From assembly GCA_030652215.1 (NCBI GenBank), contig JAUSBC010000046.1, positions 1-54,940 on the forward strand: 54,940 nt of DNA, read 5' to 3'. Under the pieces are notes generated by a model that was given only the letters and a program-made list of their open reading frames with translations, made no database searches and had not been told where the DNA came from. Made by a program: the position numbers and the translations under genes. Below are positions 34,066 through 43,847 of the stretch, in pieces (position 1 is the first letter of the stretch; every line of letters begins with the position of its first letter). Source of the stretch: Sideroxyarcus sp. (GTDB lineage: Bacteria > Pseudomonadota > Gammaproteobacteria > Burkholderiales > Gallionellaceae).

Positions 34066-36432
34066 TTACATCTTCTGTTTGATCGCCAGCACCGCCTGAT
34101 TGCGCAGGGTGCGCAACAGCGACAGTTGCTGCTCGGAGAGATTCAGGGCATTGGCTTGCTGCATGTCGGCATAGAACAGTCCGACGGTGATTTTTTTGAT
34201 GACGATGGGCAGCAGGATGAAACTCTGCGCATCCGTCAATTCTCTGTACCAGGCGGGTATCTTGTCGGCGATGCCCGCTGCGTCCGTGTCTCCGATAACG
34301 ATGTCGACGCCGTTTTCGACGACATGATTGAACACATCCGGATCGCGGGCAATCTTGAATCGGAAACGCGGAATCACCCCGTCCACGCCGACCCCCAGCC
34401 CCATGCGTGCCGCCATGGCGTTGTTCTTGCTGTCGCGAATGCAGATGATCGCTCGCCTGAATCCGAATCCGCGGTAGATGGTCTCCAGCACCATCAGCAA
34501 TACGTCGTTGAGATTGAAGTCCTCCACCAGCGTAGTGGTCACGTCCTGTATGCCCGCACTCAGCACGGTGACCGGGTCGGGAACATGCCGTGCTTCCTTG
34601 TCCTCCGTATTCAGCGCTGCTTCGATGCCCTGCACGCCGTTCTGCACTTCCTGCTTCGCGATGCCTTTCGGCAGGGTATTGATCTTCAGTCCGCTCCACT
34701 TGCGAATCTTCTTCACCAGCGGGCTTTGCGTTGCATTGATATCCAGCGTCAGGGCGCGGCGCGTGAGTTCCTGCAAGCCGGTCTCCAGCGCAGCGTTGAG
34801 TTTGTGTTCCGATATATCGAGTGCCTGCTGGTAGCGCAGGCGCACCCTGTTCAGCGCCTGCGATTTTTCGCTGTGCGCGGTCGTTTGCGCAATCTCGCAC
34901 AGGTCGTTCGCCATGTTCACAATCACCTGCACCAGCTCGATTTCGTTTTTCGGCCGCTTCACGGGCTCCCCGGCAGGCAGCCGCTCCATGCCGTCCAGCA
35001 GTCGTTTGGGGAAATTCCAGCTCTTCGCGACGCCGATGCCGATCTGGTTGCAGGTCAGGCCCAGCACCTTGATGGCGGCCTGGTCTTCGCTGCGCCCCTG
35101 CTCGACCAGGCGGGAGATTTCCTGCCGCTCGTCAAAGAAGTAATAAGTCACCAGCATGCGCCCCAGGTTCTGGAACATGGCGCATATCATGAGTTCCTCG
35201 GCATCGCGGATGTTGCGCCCCACCGCGATCTGGATTGCCAGCATGCCGGAGAAAAACGCGGCGACCACTTCGTCCTTGAACTGGTGGGCGAGCGTCTTGT
35301 TGTGCATGAATTCGAGCATGATTAGCGACATCGCGATATTGCGCACCGTCTCGAAACCCATGATCACGACGGCCTTGGAGATGGTGCTGATGTTGCCGCC
35401 GAACTGGCCGTAGGAGACGGTGTTGACCATCCTGAGCAGTTTGTAGGTCAGGGCGAAATCCTGCAGGATCACGCGCGCCAGTTTGTTGGCGCTGTCCGAT
35501 TCCGAGGCGACGATCTGGTTGATCTCTGTGATGATGTTGGAGAGTGCGGGGAAATCGCTCTTGCTGCGCATGCGCCGCAGCAGGAATTCGAGCATGCCGT
35601 GCGTATCCCTGGCTGCCGCGTCGCCGTTTGCGCCCATATATTCCCGGAGCGCATTGCGCATGCTCTTCGCGTCGGGATAACGTTCCTCCTTGCGCTTGGC
35701 GATGGACTTCATGATGATCGCTTCCAGCCCCTCATCCAGCTCCGGTGTATGGGCGGAAGGCGCGACGGCAGCTTCATGCACGACGCGGTTCATCACATTG
35801 AAGGCATTGTCGCCGGTGAAGGCGGGCTCGCCCGCGACCATCTCGTACAGCACCATGCCGACCGAATACAGGTCGGAGCTGGCATCCACGCCGCCGTTGG
35901 CGATGCATTCCGGCGCCATGTATTGCGGCGTGCCGATCACTTCCTGGCTGTCCTCGCTCTGCTCCTTCATCAGCCGGGCAATGCCGAAATCCATCAGCAT
36001 GGGCTGGCCGCGCTGCCCGATCATGATATTGCCGGGCTTGATGTCGAGGTGCAGCACGCCCTGCTGGTGCGCGTATTCGAGCGCCTCCAGCAACAGGCTG
36101 GCGATCTCTGCGGATTTCACCGCCGGCAAGGCGCCGTCGCGCAGCATCCGCTGCAAGGTGCCGCCCTCCACGTAGGCGCAGACCAGATAGGGTTCGCCCT
36201 CGTGTTCGCCCGCGTCATACAGCGGCACGATGCAGGCGTGCTGGAGTTTGCTGACAATGCGCGCCTCGTGCAGCAGCGATTCGGTATGCGCCGCGCCCGG
36301 CCGCAGCATCTTGATGGCTACCTGGCGTTCCAGTTGCGGATCGTAAGCGAGATGAACCGCGCCTTGCGTGCCTTTGCCCAGCACACGCAGGATGTTGAAG
36401 CGCCCGATTCGTTTTTCAGCCATGAGAGACAT
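34066..36432 (-). CDS. Ser/Thr protein kinase fused to HDOD and GAF domains
   Basis: A 788-residue protein with no transmembrane helix. Residues 12-265 are a Hanks-type kinase: glycine loop GKGTQGAVHL, ATP lysine K41 in VAIKML, catalytic loop HLDIKPGN (D130) and DFG at 148-150. The loop has L129 in place of the usual arginine, a non-RD kinase. Residues about 284-490 are an HDOD domain (FPALSNIITEINQIV, VNTVSYGQFGG), a catalytically incomplete HD fold used as a signalling scaffold. Residues about 620-788 are a GAF domain. The start may be M1 or M4. It is downstream of the GcvR-like gene by 234 bases. Confidence 0.92.
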   Translation of the reverse strand: MSLMAEKRIGRFNILRVLGKGTQGAVHLAYDPQLERQVAIKMLRPGAAHTESLLHEARIVSKLQHACIVPLYDAGEHEGEPYLVCAYVEGGTLQRMLRDGALPAVKSAEIASLLLEALEYAHQQGVLHLDIKPGNIMIGQRGQPMLMDFGIARLMKEQSEDSQEVIGTPQYMAPECIANGGVDASSDLYSVGMVLYEMVAGEPAFTGDNAFNVMNRVVHEAAVAPSAHTPELDEGLEAIIMKSIAKRKEERYPDAKSMRNALREYMGANGDAAARDTHGMLEFLLRRMRSKSDFPALSNIITEINQIVASESDSANKLARVILQDFALTYKLLRMVNTVSYGQFGGNISTISKAVVIMGFETVRNIAMSLIMLEFMHNKTLAHQFKDEVVAAFFSGMLAIQIAVGRNIRDAEELMICAMFQNLGRMLVTYYFFDERQEISRLVEQGRSEDQAAIKVLGLTCNQIGIGVAKSWNFPKRLLDGMERLPAGEPVKRPKNEIELVQVIVNMANDLCEIAQTTAHSEKSQALNRVRLRYQQALDISEHKLNAALETGLQELTRRALTLDINATQSPLVKKIRKWSGLKINTLPKGIAKQEVQNGVQGIEAALNTEDKEARHVPDPVTVLSAGIQDVTTTLVEDFNLNDVLLMVLETIYRGFGFRRAIICIRDSKNNAMAARMGLGVGVDGVIPRFRFKIARDPDVFNHVVENGVDIVIGDTDAAGIADKIPAWYRELTDAQSFILLPIVIKKITVGLFYADMQQANALNLSEQQLSLLRTLRNQAVLAIKQKM

Positions 36433-36666
36433 TCACCCCGTATGATTTTTGTACGTGCCCGGTGCCTCCCGATGTTAACGGCTCAAACCATGATTGATAA
36501 AGGGGTATGTTAGTAAAAGCGGCGCCGTTCGTCGGATGCGCGGTGCGGCAACCGAGAAAAGGCAATGGCAACAAGCAATAGCGGAGTGATTTAGCCTGGC
36601 ATTCCGCTTGAGAATCGCAGCAAAAGCAGGCGGTGTCGGGGCCGCGCTGCTTTCCGGACTATTCGG

Positions 36667-37221
36667 TCATCCCCGCACCGGCTCGAAGGTCGCGTCCAGG
36701 TTGAGGTCGTCGCAGTAGTCGAGAAAATCGCCGCGCAGCGTGGGTATGTGCACTTTGGCGTGAATGCCCACCGTCATGACGATGGAGGCCAGGGGCGTGC
36801 CGGTGTGCGGGGCGGGATAGGTGCTGGTTTGCAGTTCTTCGATGTTGATACCGTTGCGCGAGAAGAATGCCGCCAGGCTGCGCACGATGCCGGGACGATC
36901 CATGGCCACGACCTCGACGGTGTAGGGAATGGCAGGTTCTGCCCGTTCGCGTTTCTTGGTGCGCTCGTGAGTGATCACGAGGCCGAGTTGCTCGCCGAGC
37001 GCACTCATCTGCCCTTCCAGTTTGGAAAGCGCATGCCAGGAGCCGGAGACCAGCATGATGAGGGCAAATTGCCCTTGCAGCACGGCCATGCGGCTTTCCT
37101 CGATGTTGCAACCGCTATCCGCGATGCGCCCCGTGAGCCGGTCGACGAGGCCGAGCTTGTCTTCGCCGGAGGCGGTGATGACCAGGTAGTTGTTTTCGGT
37201 ATCTGTGTTCATGGTTGCCAT
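36667..37221 (-). CDS. gcvR: GcvR-like regulator with two ACT domains
   Basis: A 184-residue protein of two ACT domains (about 12-85 and 98-178). In enterobacteria GcvR binds glycine and restrains GcvA. The first domain begins LVITASGEDKLGLVDRLTGRI and the second YTVEVVAMDRPGIVRSLAAF, both with the glycine-containing turn that forms the ligand site. No gcv genes lie in the window. The start could be M1 or M4. The naming rests on domain layout and length; related ACT-only proteins exist. Confidence 0.8.
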   Translation of the reverse strand: MATMNTDTENNYLVITASGEDKLGLVDRLTGRIADSGCNIEESRMAVLQGQFALIMLVSGSWHALSKLEGQMSALGEQLGLVITHERTKKRERAEPAIPYTVEVVAMDRPGIVRSLAAFFSRNGINIEELQTSTYPAPHTGTPLASIVMTVGIHAKVHIPTLRGDFLDYCDDLNLDATFEPVRG

Positions 37222-37529
37222 ATGCGGTTTCGTTTCGAATTGGAATGCCGCATTGTAGTGGCTATGCGGGACGTTGGATTAGCTACCGGTAATCCGTCGG
37301 CTCTTGCGCGCCTGCCGGACTGCGGACATGCCGGATACGACAGCGTGCCCGCCCCATGGTTGCGGGCGCTGAGGCCGCAGTCTCCATATTCGTCCAGCCA
37401 GACATTTGACCACTCATCCACAACGGGTATTGACGCGACTGCTTGAGTCGCCGTAGTCTTCGTCTGCAATGGCGGTGCGCACAATTCAGGCACAGCCAGA
37501 GAGCACGATGTTGACTATGGAGAATAGCG
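37222..37529. other. Divergent gap between the GcvR-like gene and a small hypothetical gene
   Basis: A 308-base region. On the reverse strand a CCACTACAATGCGGC element (TACAAT at 37252-37257) lies about 31 bases before the GcvR-like start. Nothing else was recognised. An open frame that crosses it has no family likeness. Confidence 0.5.
37252..37257 (-). promoter_or_regulatory. Candidate -10 box (TACAAT) of the GcvR-like gene
   Basis: Same context as the box before the RssA-like gene. Distance to the start codon is about 31 bases. Confidence 0.4.
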
Positions 37530-37793
37530 ATGATCAGCAAAGAAAACGTTCTGCGAACCCTGAATTGCAGCCCCAACCAGTATCCGCAAATGCTCAGCGA
37601 AAGATTCCCGCACATTCTGGAGAAAGTCCTCCAGCTCTGGAACTCGCCCGACGGTGAAGCCTATTTCGCCGACCTGTTGCAGCCCAACGGGCGTGGCGGC
37701 GGCAGGATGGACAGGGACGGCTTTCCGGAAAAAGCCTGGTACGAAATATTCCAGCTCAAGGTGCTTTACAACAAACCCCGTCTCAAAGCGTGA
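37530..37793 (+). CDS. Small conserved-looking hypothetical protein
   Basis: An 87-residue protein I do not recognise. It is acidic and helical at the start (NVLRTLNCSPNQYPQMLSER), has an EAYFADLLQPNGRGGGRMDRDGFP-type middle (here split by glycines) and an aromatic end (KAWYEIFQLKVLY). No signal or membrane segment. The start at 37530 lacks a strong ribosome binding site (GGAGAATAGCG, 37517). A hairpin follows the stop, supporting a real transcription unit. Confidence 0.6.
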   Translation: MISKENVLRTLNCSPNQYPQMLSERFPHILEKVLQLWNSPDGEAYFADLLQPNGRGGGRMDRDGFPEKAWYEIFQLKVLYNKPRLKA

Positions 37794-37803
37794 CTTCGAA
37801 CAG

Positions 37804-37827
37804 GCCCGCGTTCTTTTCAACGCGGGC
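37804..37827 (+). terminator. Hairpin after the small hypothetical gene
   Basis: GCCCGCGTT and AACGCGGGC form a 9-bp stem around CTTTTC, 11 bases after the stop. The U-tract is short (TATT), so termination may be partial. Confidence 0.5.
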
Positions 37828-38054
37828 TATTCGCCGAACAATTCCGGGCCGTATCGCGTCCCGGCAAAATTCCGCAACCGGCTTCTCAAATATCGGGCAT
37901 TAATGTCACAATTGGCGCCCCCGGAGAACAACTCGTCACGACTCCGGCGGATATTCAAGAGATCATGCCAGCCATCCGCTGAAAACCGGTTGTAGTTGCA
38001 GCCCGCGGTCATAGAGTTGCAGATCGACAATCCAACATCCTTAGGAGGATATGT

Positions 38055-38492
38055 ATGTCCAACATCGCAACAGTACTCAAGGACGAGATCATACGACTCG
38101 CCCGCAAAGAAACGCGCAACGAAACCGAAAAACTCAGAAAAGCTTCCGTGCAGTATCGGACGGAAATCGCCGCACTGAAAAAACGCACTGCGGCACTCGA
38201 ACAGCAATTGTCGCGACTGGAAAAAGCGAATGGCCAGAAGCGTGAAGCGCCGTCCCAAACGGAAGACACAGCCAAAGCCCGCTTCACGGCAAAAGGTTTC
38301 AAATCGCTCAGAAAACGCCTGGGCCTGTCGGCCACCGAAATCGGACAGTTGCTGGATGTTTCGATACCGACTATCTACAACTGGGAAGCGGGAAACGCCA
38401 GTCCGCGCGAAAAACAGTTAGCCAAAATCGTCATGCTGAGAGGCATGGGAAAACGGGAAGTCGATGCAATCCTGCAGCAGCGTGCTGCCTGA
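38055..38492 (+). CDS. Coiled-coil protein with C-terminal XRE-type helix-turn-helix
   Basis: A 145-residue protein. Residues 1-65 are a charged heptad-like coiled coil (LKKRTAALEQQLSRLEKAN). Residues 80-130 form an XRE-type helix-turn-helix: KGFKSLRKRLGLSATEIGQLL, then VSIPTIYNWEAGNASPREK. The N-terminal coil probably mediates oligomerisation. AGGAGGATATGT lies upstream. It stands alone before the transposase element. A DNA-binding role is likely, the target unknown. Confidence 0.8.
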   Translation: MSNIATVLKDEIIRLARKETRNETEKLRKASVQYRTEIAALKKRTAALEQQLSRLEKANGQKREAPSQTEDTAKARFTAKGFKSLRKRLGLSATEIGQLLDVSIPTIYNWEAGNASPREKQLAKIVMLRGMGKREVDAILQQRAA

Positions 38493-38573
38493 TTGACCGA
38501 CTCGGTCGCAGGCCGCTCTTGAAATGGCGGCCTGAGTTGTACATGTCGCGATTTGATCTTGCATTCGGAGTCT

Positions 38574-38687
38574 GATGATCGGCCTGAGCCGCCGTCGAGA
38601 GTCAGGGTAAATTGCTTCCGCTTCCGGCTGATAAGAGACATAGCGTCATCCCAGATGTAGGATGGGTTGAGCGCAGCGATACCCATC
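38574..38687 (+). repeat. Left 114-bp inverted terminal repeat of the RAYT element
   Basis: This 114-base block recurs in inverted orientation at 39240-39353 with one mismatch that I can see. Its inner 31 bases (38657-38687) are the GTAGGATGGGTTGAGCG repeat also present as a pair at 7162-7241. The stop codon of the transposase overlaps its inner edge. Confidence 0.92.
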
Positions 38688-39225
38688 AATCACTCCGCCG
38701 CTCGCCACATTCCCAACCCGTCTCCTCGTTACCCGCCCAATCATTGGTCAACATTCCCGCCCGTACGTAACTGTGAAACGACGAATGCGGCCAATCTGCC
38801 ACACGCATCACCATTCCATGTTTGACAGGGTTGATATGGATGTAATCGATATGCCGAGCAAAATCGGCTTCGTTACGGATGAGATGTTCCCAATACCTTC
38901 GCTGCCATATTCCACGTTCGCCCTTGCGAAGCCGACTTTCCGAACGCGGCTCGACGTGCGGCAAGCCGCGTGAGAACACTGTTTTAATCAATCTCCAGCG
39001 CAATGCAAAATCGCGGTCTCCTTCGGGCAAAGTCCAGAGGGCGTGAATGTGTTCCGGCAAAATCACGATGGCTTCCATGGTGAATGGATATCGTTCACGG
39101 GTGTATTCAAATGCATGACGCAGCAATTCGATGTTCTCGGTCAGCAAGGATTGGGAACGGTCGGCGAGATTCACCGTGAAGAAGTAGCTGGCCCCGGCGA
39201 TGTTGCTTCGGCGGTAGTTGGTCAT
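38686..39225 (-). CDS. REP-associated tyrosine transposase (RAYT, Y1 HUH family)
   Basis: A 179-residue Y1-type transposase. The HUH metal motif appears in VILPEHIHALWTLPEG, and the catalytic tyrosine region in RHIDYIHINPVKHGMV. RYWEHLIRNEADF is also typical of the family. The start is ATG 39225 (MTNYRRSN); the longer frame upstream only translates the repeat itself. Such enzymes cut REP hairpins and are usually single-copy, domesticated genes. The gene is intact and its repeats flank it tightly. Confidence 0.92.
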   Translation of the reverse strand: MTNYRRSNIAGASYFFTVNLADRSQSLLTENIELLRHAFEYTRERYPFTMEAIVILPEHIHALWTLPEGDRDFALRWRLIKTVFSRGLPHVEPRSESRLRKGERGIWQRRYWEHLIRNEADFARHIDYIHINPVKHGMVMRVADWPHSSFHSYVRAGMLTNDWAGNEETGWECGERRSD

Positions 39226-39239
39226 ATGCACATGATAGC

Positions 39240-39353
39240 GATGGGTATCGCTGCGCTCAACCCATCCTACATCTGGGATGACGCTATGTCTCTTATCAGC
39301 CGGAAGCAGAAGCAATTTACCCTGACTCTCGACGGCGGCTCAGGCCGATCATC
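39240..39353 (-). repeat. Right 114-bp inverted terminal repeat of the RAYT element
   Basis: Inverted copy of 38574-38687. The inner 31 bases (39240-39270) are the REP unit and lie 15 bases upstream of the transposase start, so promoter and repeat probably overlap. Confidence 0.92.
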
Positions 39354-39419
39354 GGCCACTGCCTGTCAGATCAAGCGCCACAACTCCACCTGAGCCAACC
39401 CGACTCCACACACGGCGCC

Positions 39420-40094
39420 TCAGCGGTTTTGCGTTAAGTTCTCGAGGTTCTTTTCCTGTTCCTTGGCAAACAACACGGCAGCCTTGACCCGCGACGACAG
39501 GCTCAGCTTGTTCAGGATGTGGCGCACATGCTGCTTCACGGTGTCGTAGCTGATCGACAGTGCTTGTGCGATCGCCTTGTTGCTTTCTCCGCGCGATAAC
39601 AATTCCATGATTTCGTATTCGCGCCGGGTAAGCAGCTTGAACAAATTGGTCTGTTCCTGTCCGGGTTGATCCCCGCGCAGCAATTCGATCATCTTTGCCG
39701 TCATGGACGGCGCAACGATCAATTCACCTGCGGCAACCCGCCGAATACCGTCAACCACTTCTTCCGGCTCCATGTCCTTGAGCAAATACCCGCGCACACC
39801 GGCGCGCATCGCGTTGTTCAGATCCTCTTCGGAATCGCTCATGGTCAACATGACTGCAGGCGTAGTGCAACCCTCCTTGCGCAACTGCCCCAGCATTGCC
39901 AGCCCGTCCATCGGCTTCATGCGAAGATCCATGACCAGAAGATCCGGTTGATCCTTGATTAGTTCGCGCAAATCATCGAAGGAAGAGACGTAACCAAGCA
40001 CGTTGAAATCGTAGCAATGCGTGAGCAGTTCGCTCAATCCGCGCCCCCACAAGCCGTGATCATCAACCAGTACGATTTTCAGTTTATCTTCCAT
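39420..40094 (-). CDS. Orphan NarL/LuxR-type response regulator
   Basis: A 224-residue response regulator. Receiver domain 5-125: acidic pair D11/D12, phosphate acceptor D56 in LLVMDLRMKPMDG and lysine in YLLKDMEPEE. LuxR-type helix-turn-helix 155-215: LTRREYEIMELLSRGESNKAIA and TVKQHVRHILNKL. No histidine kinase lies in the window, so its partner is elsewhere. It is followed downstream by the transposase element and preceded by ychJ. Confidence 0.9.
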   Translation of the reverse strand: MEDKLKIVLVDDHGLWGRGLSELLTHCYDFNVLGYVSSFDDLRELIKDQPDLLVMDLRMKPMDGLAMLGQLRKEGCTTPAVMLTMSDSEEDLNNAMRAGVRGYLLKDMEPEEVVDGIRRVAAGELIVAPSMTAKMIELLRGDQPGQEQTNLFKLLTRREYEIMELLSRGESNKAIAQALSISYDTVKQHVRHILNKLSLSSRVKAAVLFAKEQEKNLENLTQNR

Positions 40095-40113
40095 GCTTCA
40101 CTTTCGATTCGTA

Positions 40114-40509
40114 TCAACCGGCAACCCCGTCCAGGTAGAACCACTTCCCCTCCTCGCGCACAAAGCGGCTGACTTCATGCAGCCGGTGCGCGCGTCCGTT
40201 CACTTTGTAGCGCGCCACAAATTCGACAACGGCATGGTCGGTATCCTGTTGTTCGCGGCGCTTCACGTCAAGACCCAGCCATTTGGTTTGCACATCTTCC
40301 GCCAAACCCAATGCGGCTGGACGCGTGGAGGCATGCCAGCTTGCCAGCAGATAGTCTTCCTGCAGCAGCGTATAGGCGGTGTAGCGGGAACGCATGAGTG
40401 CTTCGGCGGTGGGCGCTGCCTCCTTGCCTTCCACGTAGCGGGCGCAGCAGGCAGCGTAGGATTTGGTGCTGCCGCAGGGGCATAGGCTTGGTTTGGTTTT
40501 AGTTGTCAT
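40114..40509 (-). CDS. ychJ: YchJ-family SEC-C protein
   Basis: A 131-residue UPF0225/YchJ protein. The N-terminus has a zinc-binding SEC-C motif, CPCGSTKSYAACC, and the rest an NTF2-like fold (AEALMRSRYTAYTLLQEDYLLASW). The start at 40509 was chosen because the zinc motif begins only nine residues later. Function unknown. Between the regulator (20 bases) and enolase (28 bases), all in one direction. Confidence 0.88.
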   Translation of the reverse strand: MTTKTKPSLCPCGSTKSYAACCARYVEGKEAAPTAEALMRSRYTAYTLLQEDYLLASWHASTRPAALGLAEDVQTKWLGLDVKRREQQDTDHAVVEFVARYKVNGRAHRLHEVSRFVREEGKWFYLDGVAG

Positions 40510-40537
40510 GCAGCGAAATTTACAAAACCGTTCGGAC

Positions 40538-41851
<1,314 letters not shown>

Positions 41852-41961
41852 TCAAAAAACCAACATAACAGATTGCGGGATTATGTCTGTACGTGCGGAC
41901 ACCTACTTTACTCCCAAACCCGAGAGTAGGTTATGCGTCGATTTACCCTACTGGCGGGTGA

Positions 41962-42951
41962 TTAGTTCTGCCACAGGGGCGGTTCATCCATGAGCGCGAT
42001 CTGTTCGCGCAGTTCGAGGATACGGTTTTGCCAGTAGATTTGCGTGTTGAACCAGGGGAATGCCTGCTTGAAGGCGGCATCGTCCCAGCGCCGTGCCAGC
42101 CATGCGGAGTAATGGATCAGGCGCAGGGTGCGCAACGCTTCGATGAGATGCAGTTCGCGTGCATCGAATTCGTGGAAATCCTCGTAGCCCGCCAGCACGT
42201 CGCCCATCTGCCGCACGCGGTCTTCGCGTTCGCCCGAGAGCAGCATCCACAAGTCCTGCACCGCCGGCCCCATGCGGCTGTCGTCGAAATCCACGAAGTG
42301 CGGGCCGTCGTCGGTCCACAGCACGTTGCCTGCATGGCAGTCGCCGTGCAACCGCAGTCGCTTCACGTCGCCCGCACGGTCGAAACAGTGGCGCACGCCG
42401 TCCAGCGCCTGTTGCACCACGCTGCGATAGGCCGCGTCGATGTCCGCCGGGATGAATTCGTTGGCCAACAGAAAGTCGCGAGGCTCGGTGCCGAAGGAAA
42501 CAATGTCGAGTGTGGGGCGGTGTTGATAATCCTTGATGGCGCCGACGGCGTGAATGCGCCCGAGAAAACGCCCCAGCCATTCTAGCGTGTCGCGGTTCTC
42601 CAGTTCGGGCGCACGTCCGCCGTGCTTGGAGAATACAGAGAAGCGGAAGCCGTCGAAAGGATGCAGGGTCTTGCCGTCAATCACGAGGGCGGGAACGACG
42701 GGGATCTCGCGCTCCACCAGCTCCTGCACAAAAGCGTGCTCTTCGAGAATGGCCGCATCCGTCCAGCGCGCGGGGCGATAGAACTTGGCGACCAGCGGCG
42801 TGCTATCTTCGATGCCGACCTGGTACACGCGATTCTCGTAGCTATTGAGCGCAAGCAGGCGCCCGTCGCAGCGCAAGCCTACGCTTTCCAGCGCGTTCAG
42901 CACGCAATCCGGAGTGAGTGAGGAGTAAGAGTGATCCTGATTGGTATCCAT
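41962..42951 (-). CDS. srkA: Stress-response kinase A (YihE/SrkA)
   Basis: A 329-residue APH-fold protein kinase of the SrkA family. The catalytic loop is LHGDCHAGNVLW and the metal-binding motif FVDFDDSRMGPA. LLALNSYENRVYQVG at the N-terminus marks the nucleotide pocket with VAKFYRP. E. coli SrkA counters a death pathway under stress; the same role here is an inference. Start at 42951, 329 residues being the normal length. Confidence 0.92.
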   Translation of the reverse strand: MDTNQDHSYSSLTPDCVLNALESVGLRCDGRLLALNSYENRVYQVGIEDSTPLVAKFYRPARWTDAAILEEHAFVQELVEREIPVVPALVIDGKTLHPFDGFRFSVFSKHGGRAPELENRDTLEWLGRFLGRIHAVGAIKDYQHRPTLDIVSFGTEPRDFLLANEFIPADIDAAYRSVVQQALDGVRHCFDRAGDVKRLRLHGDCHAGNVLWTDDGPHFVDFDDSRMGPAVQDLWMLLSGEREDRVRQMGDVLAGYEDFHEFDARELHLIEALRTLRLIHYSAWLARRWDDAAFKQAFPWFNTQIYWQNRILELREQIALMDEPPLWQN

Positions 42952-43172
42952 GTCGGTACTATAACGTCATTCCGGCGTATAACCAGCGACTTGGCTGGCG
43001 TATTTTGCCAGCTTAGTCGAATGGCTAGTGGTTCTATCAGGCCGGAATCCAGTCATCAATTAAAGCCTGCGAAGCAGGACAAGACCGACTGCATATTGAA
43101 TAAATGCGCTGGTCACCGGCGTGACCGAAGGTCAGCCTGTCCTGAGTTTATCGAAGGGCCGGTGTAACGACG
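42952..43172. repeat. Intergenic palindrome and repeat cluster between DUF1415 and srkA genes
   Basis: A 221-base gap with several repeat-like pieces: CGTCATTCCGGCGTATAAC and a facing CCGGAATCCAG (42964-43052), a GGTCAC-CGGC-GTGACC hairpin (43111-43126) and CTGTCCTGAGTTTATCGAAGG (43137 on), a widespread dispersed repeat of proteobacteria. No gene was recognised. Confidence 0.55.
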
Positions 43173-43751
43173 TTACTTATTTCGGTTGGAGTGCTGCACT
43201 TCCGCCAACCCCAGCGCATTCCAGCCTTCATGACCCAGCTTGCGCATGGTTTCCATGTTTTTCTCGAAGATGGTCTCGGCTTCGGGGAACGACGCCACCG
43301 CCTCGTCGATGCTGACTTCGCGAATCAAGTGCAGCGTCGGATAGGGCGAGCGGTTGGTGTAGTTGGTGATGTCGTCCAGCTCGGTATCGGCGAATTGATA
43401 CTGCGGATGCATGCTGGCAACCTGCAATTCGCCGCCCAGATCGACATCCTCCAGCGCCGCATCCACAACGGCCAGGAAATCGTTGTAGTCGAGGAAGTCG
43501 GTCAGCACATGCGGATGGATCAGCAGGATGGTATCGATCTTCTCGCGACTCGCTTCCGCCAGCACTTCCAGTTCGCGCATGACATCGACCAGCAAGTCTT
43601 CAGGCGTAGGCGCCGCGCTGACGAAATAGCGAATCTGGCCCTTGACGTGCACGCCCTTGGCGAACGGGCACAGGTTGAGGCCGATCACAGCCTTTTCCAG
43701 CCAGAGTTGGGTGGCGGCGATGGCTTGTTCGTTGGTTACGGTTGAGTTCAT
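43173..43751 (-). CDS. DUF1415 family protein
   Basis: A 192-residue cytoplasmic protein of the DUF1415 family. WLEKAVIGLNLCPFAKGVHVKGQ, split by the conserved Cys, and HPQYQFADTELDDITNYTNRSPYPTLHL segments are the family's hallmarks. Start 43751 was taken because the longer frame runs into the neighbouring repeat. Function is unknown. It lies upstream of a palindromic block and rhlE, in the same direction. Confidence 0.9.
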   Translation of the reverse strand: MNSTVTNEQAIAATQLWLEKAVIGLNLCPFAKGVHVKGQIRYFVSAAPTPEDLLVDVMRELEVLAEASREKIDTILLIHPHVLTDFLDYNDFLAVVDAALEDVDLGGELQVASMHPQYQFADTELDDITNYTNRSPYPTLHLIREVSIDEAVASFPEAETIFEKNMETMRKLGHEGWNALGLAEVQHSNRNK

Positions 43752-43763
43752 TTTGTCATCCCG

Positions 43764-43842
43764 GTAGGGTGGGCACGTTTTTGTGCCCACGCGGAGCAAT
43801 TTGTTGCATACAGCGTGGGCACATGAAACGTGCCCACCCTAC
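43764..43842. repeat. REP-like inverted pair between rhlE and the DUF1415 gene
   Basis: Arms 43764-43792 and 43813-43842 both begin or end GTAGGGTGGGCACG and face each other. Each arm is itself a hairpin (GTGGGCAC/GTGCCCAC). It starts 6 bases after the rhlE stop and probably serves as its 3' end. The family differs from the GTAGGATGGGTTGAGCG repeat. Confidence 0.85.
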
Positions 43843-43847
43843 GAAAT

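Larger units (their letters stand above)
38574..39353. mobile_element. REP-associated transposase element bounded by long inverted repeats
   Basis: A 780-bp unit: left repeat, one transposase gene and right repeat. This is the layout of a REP-associated tyrosine transposase with its cognate palindromes, but with unusually long and matched ends. No target duplication was recognised outside the ends. Confidence 0.85.

Noticed and set aside
33962..34900. Long N-terminal extension of the patatin-like gene
   Set aside because: It would run over the kinase-HDOD-GAF gene on the same strand in another frame; the family fold starts at residue 9 of the chosen start.
38686..39315. Longer N-terminus for the RAYT protein
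   Set aside because: The extra 30 residues are a translation of the inverted repeat; the conserved fold begins at MTNYRR.
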